The translations under genes and the position numbers were made by a program. Shown one piece after another: positions 63,195 to 64,000 of a stretch of DNA of 64,000 nt; position 1 is the stretch's first letter; each line of letters starts with the position of its first letter. Below the pieces are notes generated by a model. That model saw only the letters and a list, made by a program, of their open reading frames with translations. It had not been told where the DNA came from and made no database searches. Source of the stretch: Niallia circulans (GTDB taxonomy: Bacteria > Bacillota > Bacilli > Bacillales > Cytobacillaceae); the NCBI RefSeq assembly GCF_007273535.1, contig NZ_RIBP01000004.1, positions 722,501 through 786,500 of the forward strand, in the 5' to 3' direction.

Positions 63195-64000
63195 TTATAT
63201 GTTCTTAGCACTTGCTCCTTGCTCTAACCCTGATGCAGTCTTTTCTAAGTAATGATAATATGTCTTTTTATATGGGTGAACATATCCTTTGAGCCACGGC
63301 TTTTCTTCTCCGCAGAAATGAACAATTGCAGGCTTACTGAATGCTTCCTGCTTTTTGATTTCATCAATGAATTCTAATTTTTTTTGTTTTAACAATAAAT
63401 ACGCTTGAGCATTCCACTTTGGATGAAGCTCGAGCCACTGATTACAAAGCAATGTATTAAGAATATCTTGGTCATGGTATTCTAGCTGTTCATCCGTTGC
63501 ATTTTTTATATAGTCAAAGGCTCTGTCTGTTATCTGGTTGTCCCTCCAGCTTTTTAAGTCTATTAGCATAATGCCTGCATTAAAATAGTTTGCATCCTCA
63601 CTCACGTTAAGTGTTTGCAGTCTGTCATGAAGTCCGCAGTCAATTACTGCAGCAGCAATATTAGGTGAAATATCTAGATCGTAGATTTTGGAAACATCCT
63701 CTAGCACTACAGTGTCACTGTCGATATAAAGGACCTTTTCAATATCTGGATCAGAAATTAAATCTGGAATGGAAATACGGTAATAGGAGGCTTTTGTGAT
63801 ATGTCTGCTTTCAATAGCATTCTCATATTGTTTTGGATCAACATCCAAAAATTGTATAGAAGTTTGATATGGAGCGACAGTCATTTGCAGCCATTGTTTA
63901 TTCTTCTCAGCTATGCCACCATTCAGCACATATAGCTGCACCTTTCTGTCTTGTTGTGTATTTTCTAAGAGAGAAACAAACATCACTCCTAGATGGGGAA
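63195..64000 (-). CDS. GT8-family glycosyltransferase (5' end beyond the window)
   Basis: The visible 268 residues are open to the right edge; the codons upstream of the first Met read PHLGVMFVSLLENT, the normal GT8 N-terminus, so the true start lies outside. DxD motif in LYIDSDTVVLEDV; YFNAGIMLIDLKSWR, HDQDILNTLL and IVHFCGEEKPW are GT8 signatures. It moves a hexose from a nucleotide sugar onto a cell-surface acceptor. Substrate unknown. Confidence 0.9.
   Translation of the reverse strand, partial: PHLGVMFVSLLENTQQDRKVQLYVLNGGIAEKNKQWLQMTVAPYQTSIQFLDVDPKQYENAIESRHITKASYYRISIPDLISDPDIEKVLYIDSDTVVLEDVSKIYDLDISPNIAAAVIDCGLHDRLQTLNVSEDANYFNAGIMLIDLKSWRDNQITDRAFDYIKNATDEQLEYHDQDILNTLLCNQWLELHPKWNAQAYLLLKQKKLEFIDEIKKQEAFSKPAIVHFCGEEKPWLKGYVHPYKKTYYHYLEKTASGLEQGASAKNI

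Overview
The window is chromosomal DNA of a low-GC, endospore-forming Bacillaceae member (Bacillus/Niallia-like). This rests on the 16S fragment, a complete sigma-B (rsb) operon, the spore cortex gene cmpA, a quinol aa3 oxidase and long runs of gene order shared with Bacillus subtilis. No phage, IS element or CRISPR array was seen; it reads as core genome with accessory transport modules.

Layout. 1-1761: the 5' end of a 16S rRNA gene preceded by eleven tRNA genes, all leftward from one sigma-A promoter. One tRNA-Leu carries an uninterrupted 17-bp sequence like the ICEBs1 attachment site. 1839-17177: the ydcK-cmpA-tex / rsbRSTUVW-sigB-rsbX / mazEF / alr / ydcC / acpS / rhomboid / cshA block, in the same order as B. 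subtilis, with uvsE inserted. 17178-21324: a 734-bp non-coding stretch holding a long imperfect inverted repeat, then an esterase, murF and ddl. 21550-25974: a cobalamin uptake and salvage operon (btuF-btuC-btuD::cbiZ fusion-adenosyltransferase) under a B12 riboswitch. 26034-29404: sfsA, an unknown gene, and a nucleoside-deaminase-like amidohydrolase under a guanine-class riboswitch. 29598-36701: mgtE, a RodA/FtsW protein, dps, a lipid kinase, a potassium-channel gating protein and a channel-like membrane protein. 36904-42145: a secreted deacetylase-like protein and a spermidine/putrescine importer operon with its XRE-cupin regulator and two identical operator dyads. 42333-51130: a secreted 28-residue-repeat protein, peptide deformylase, a PrsA-like foldase, HtrA, the YclJK two-component system, a frameshifted acetyltransferase and a ROK sugar kinase. 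51222-56236: an oxidoreductase and a yclNOPQ-type siderophore importer with a Fur box. 56483-60284: qoxABCD. 60693-64000: a class A penicillin-binding protein, a 39-aa stress-type peptide and the 3' part of a GT8 glycosyltransferase.

The main regulatory theme is sigma-B. Besides the operon itself, four promoters with GTTTA(A/T)-N13-15-GGG(T/A)A(T/A) are visible: before rsbV (autoregulation), dps, a channel-like membrane protein and a 39-aa peptide too short for routine ORF calling. Three nutrient switches are also legible: B12 (riboswitch), guanine (riboswitch) and polyamine (repressor dyads). All calls come from reading the sequence; no database search was run.
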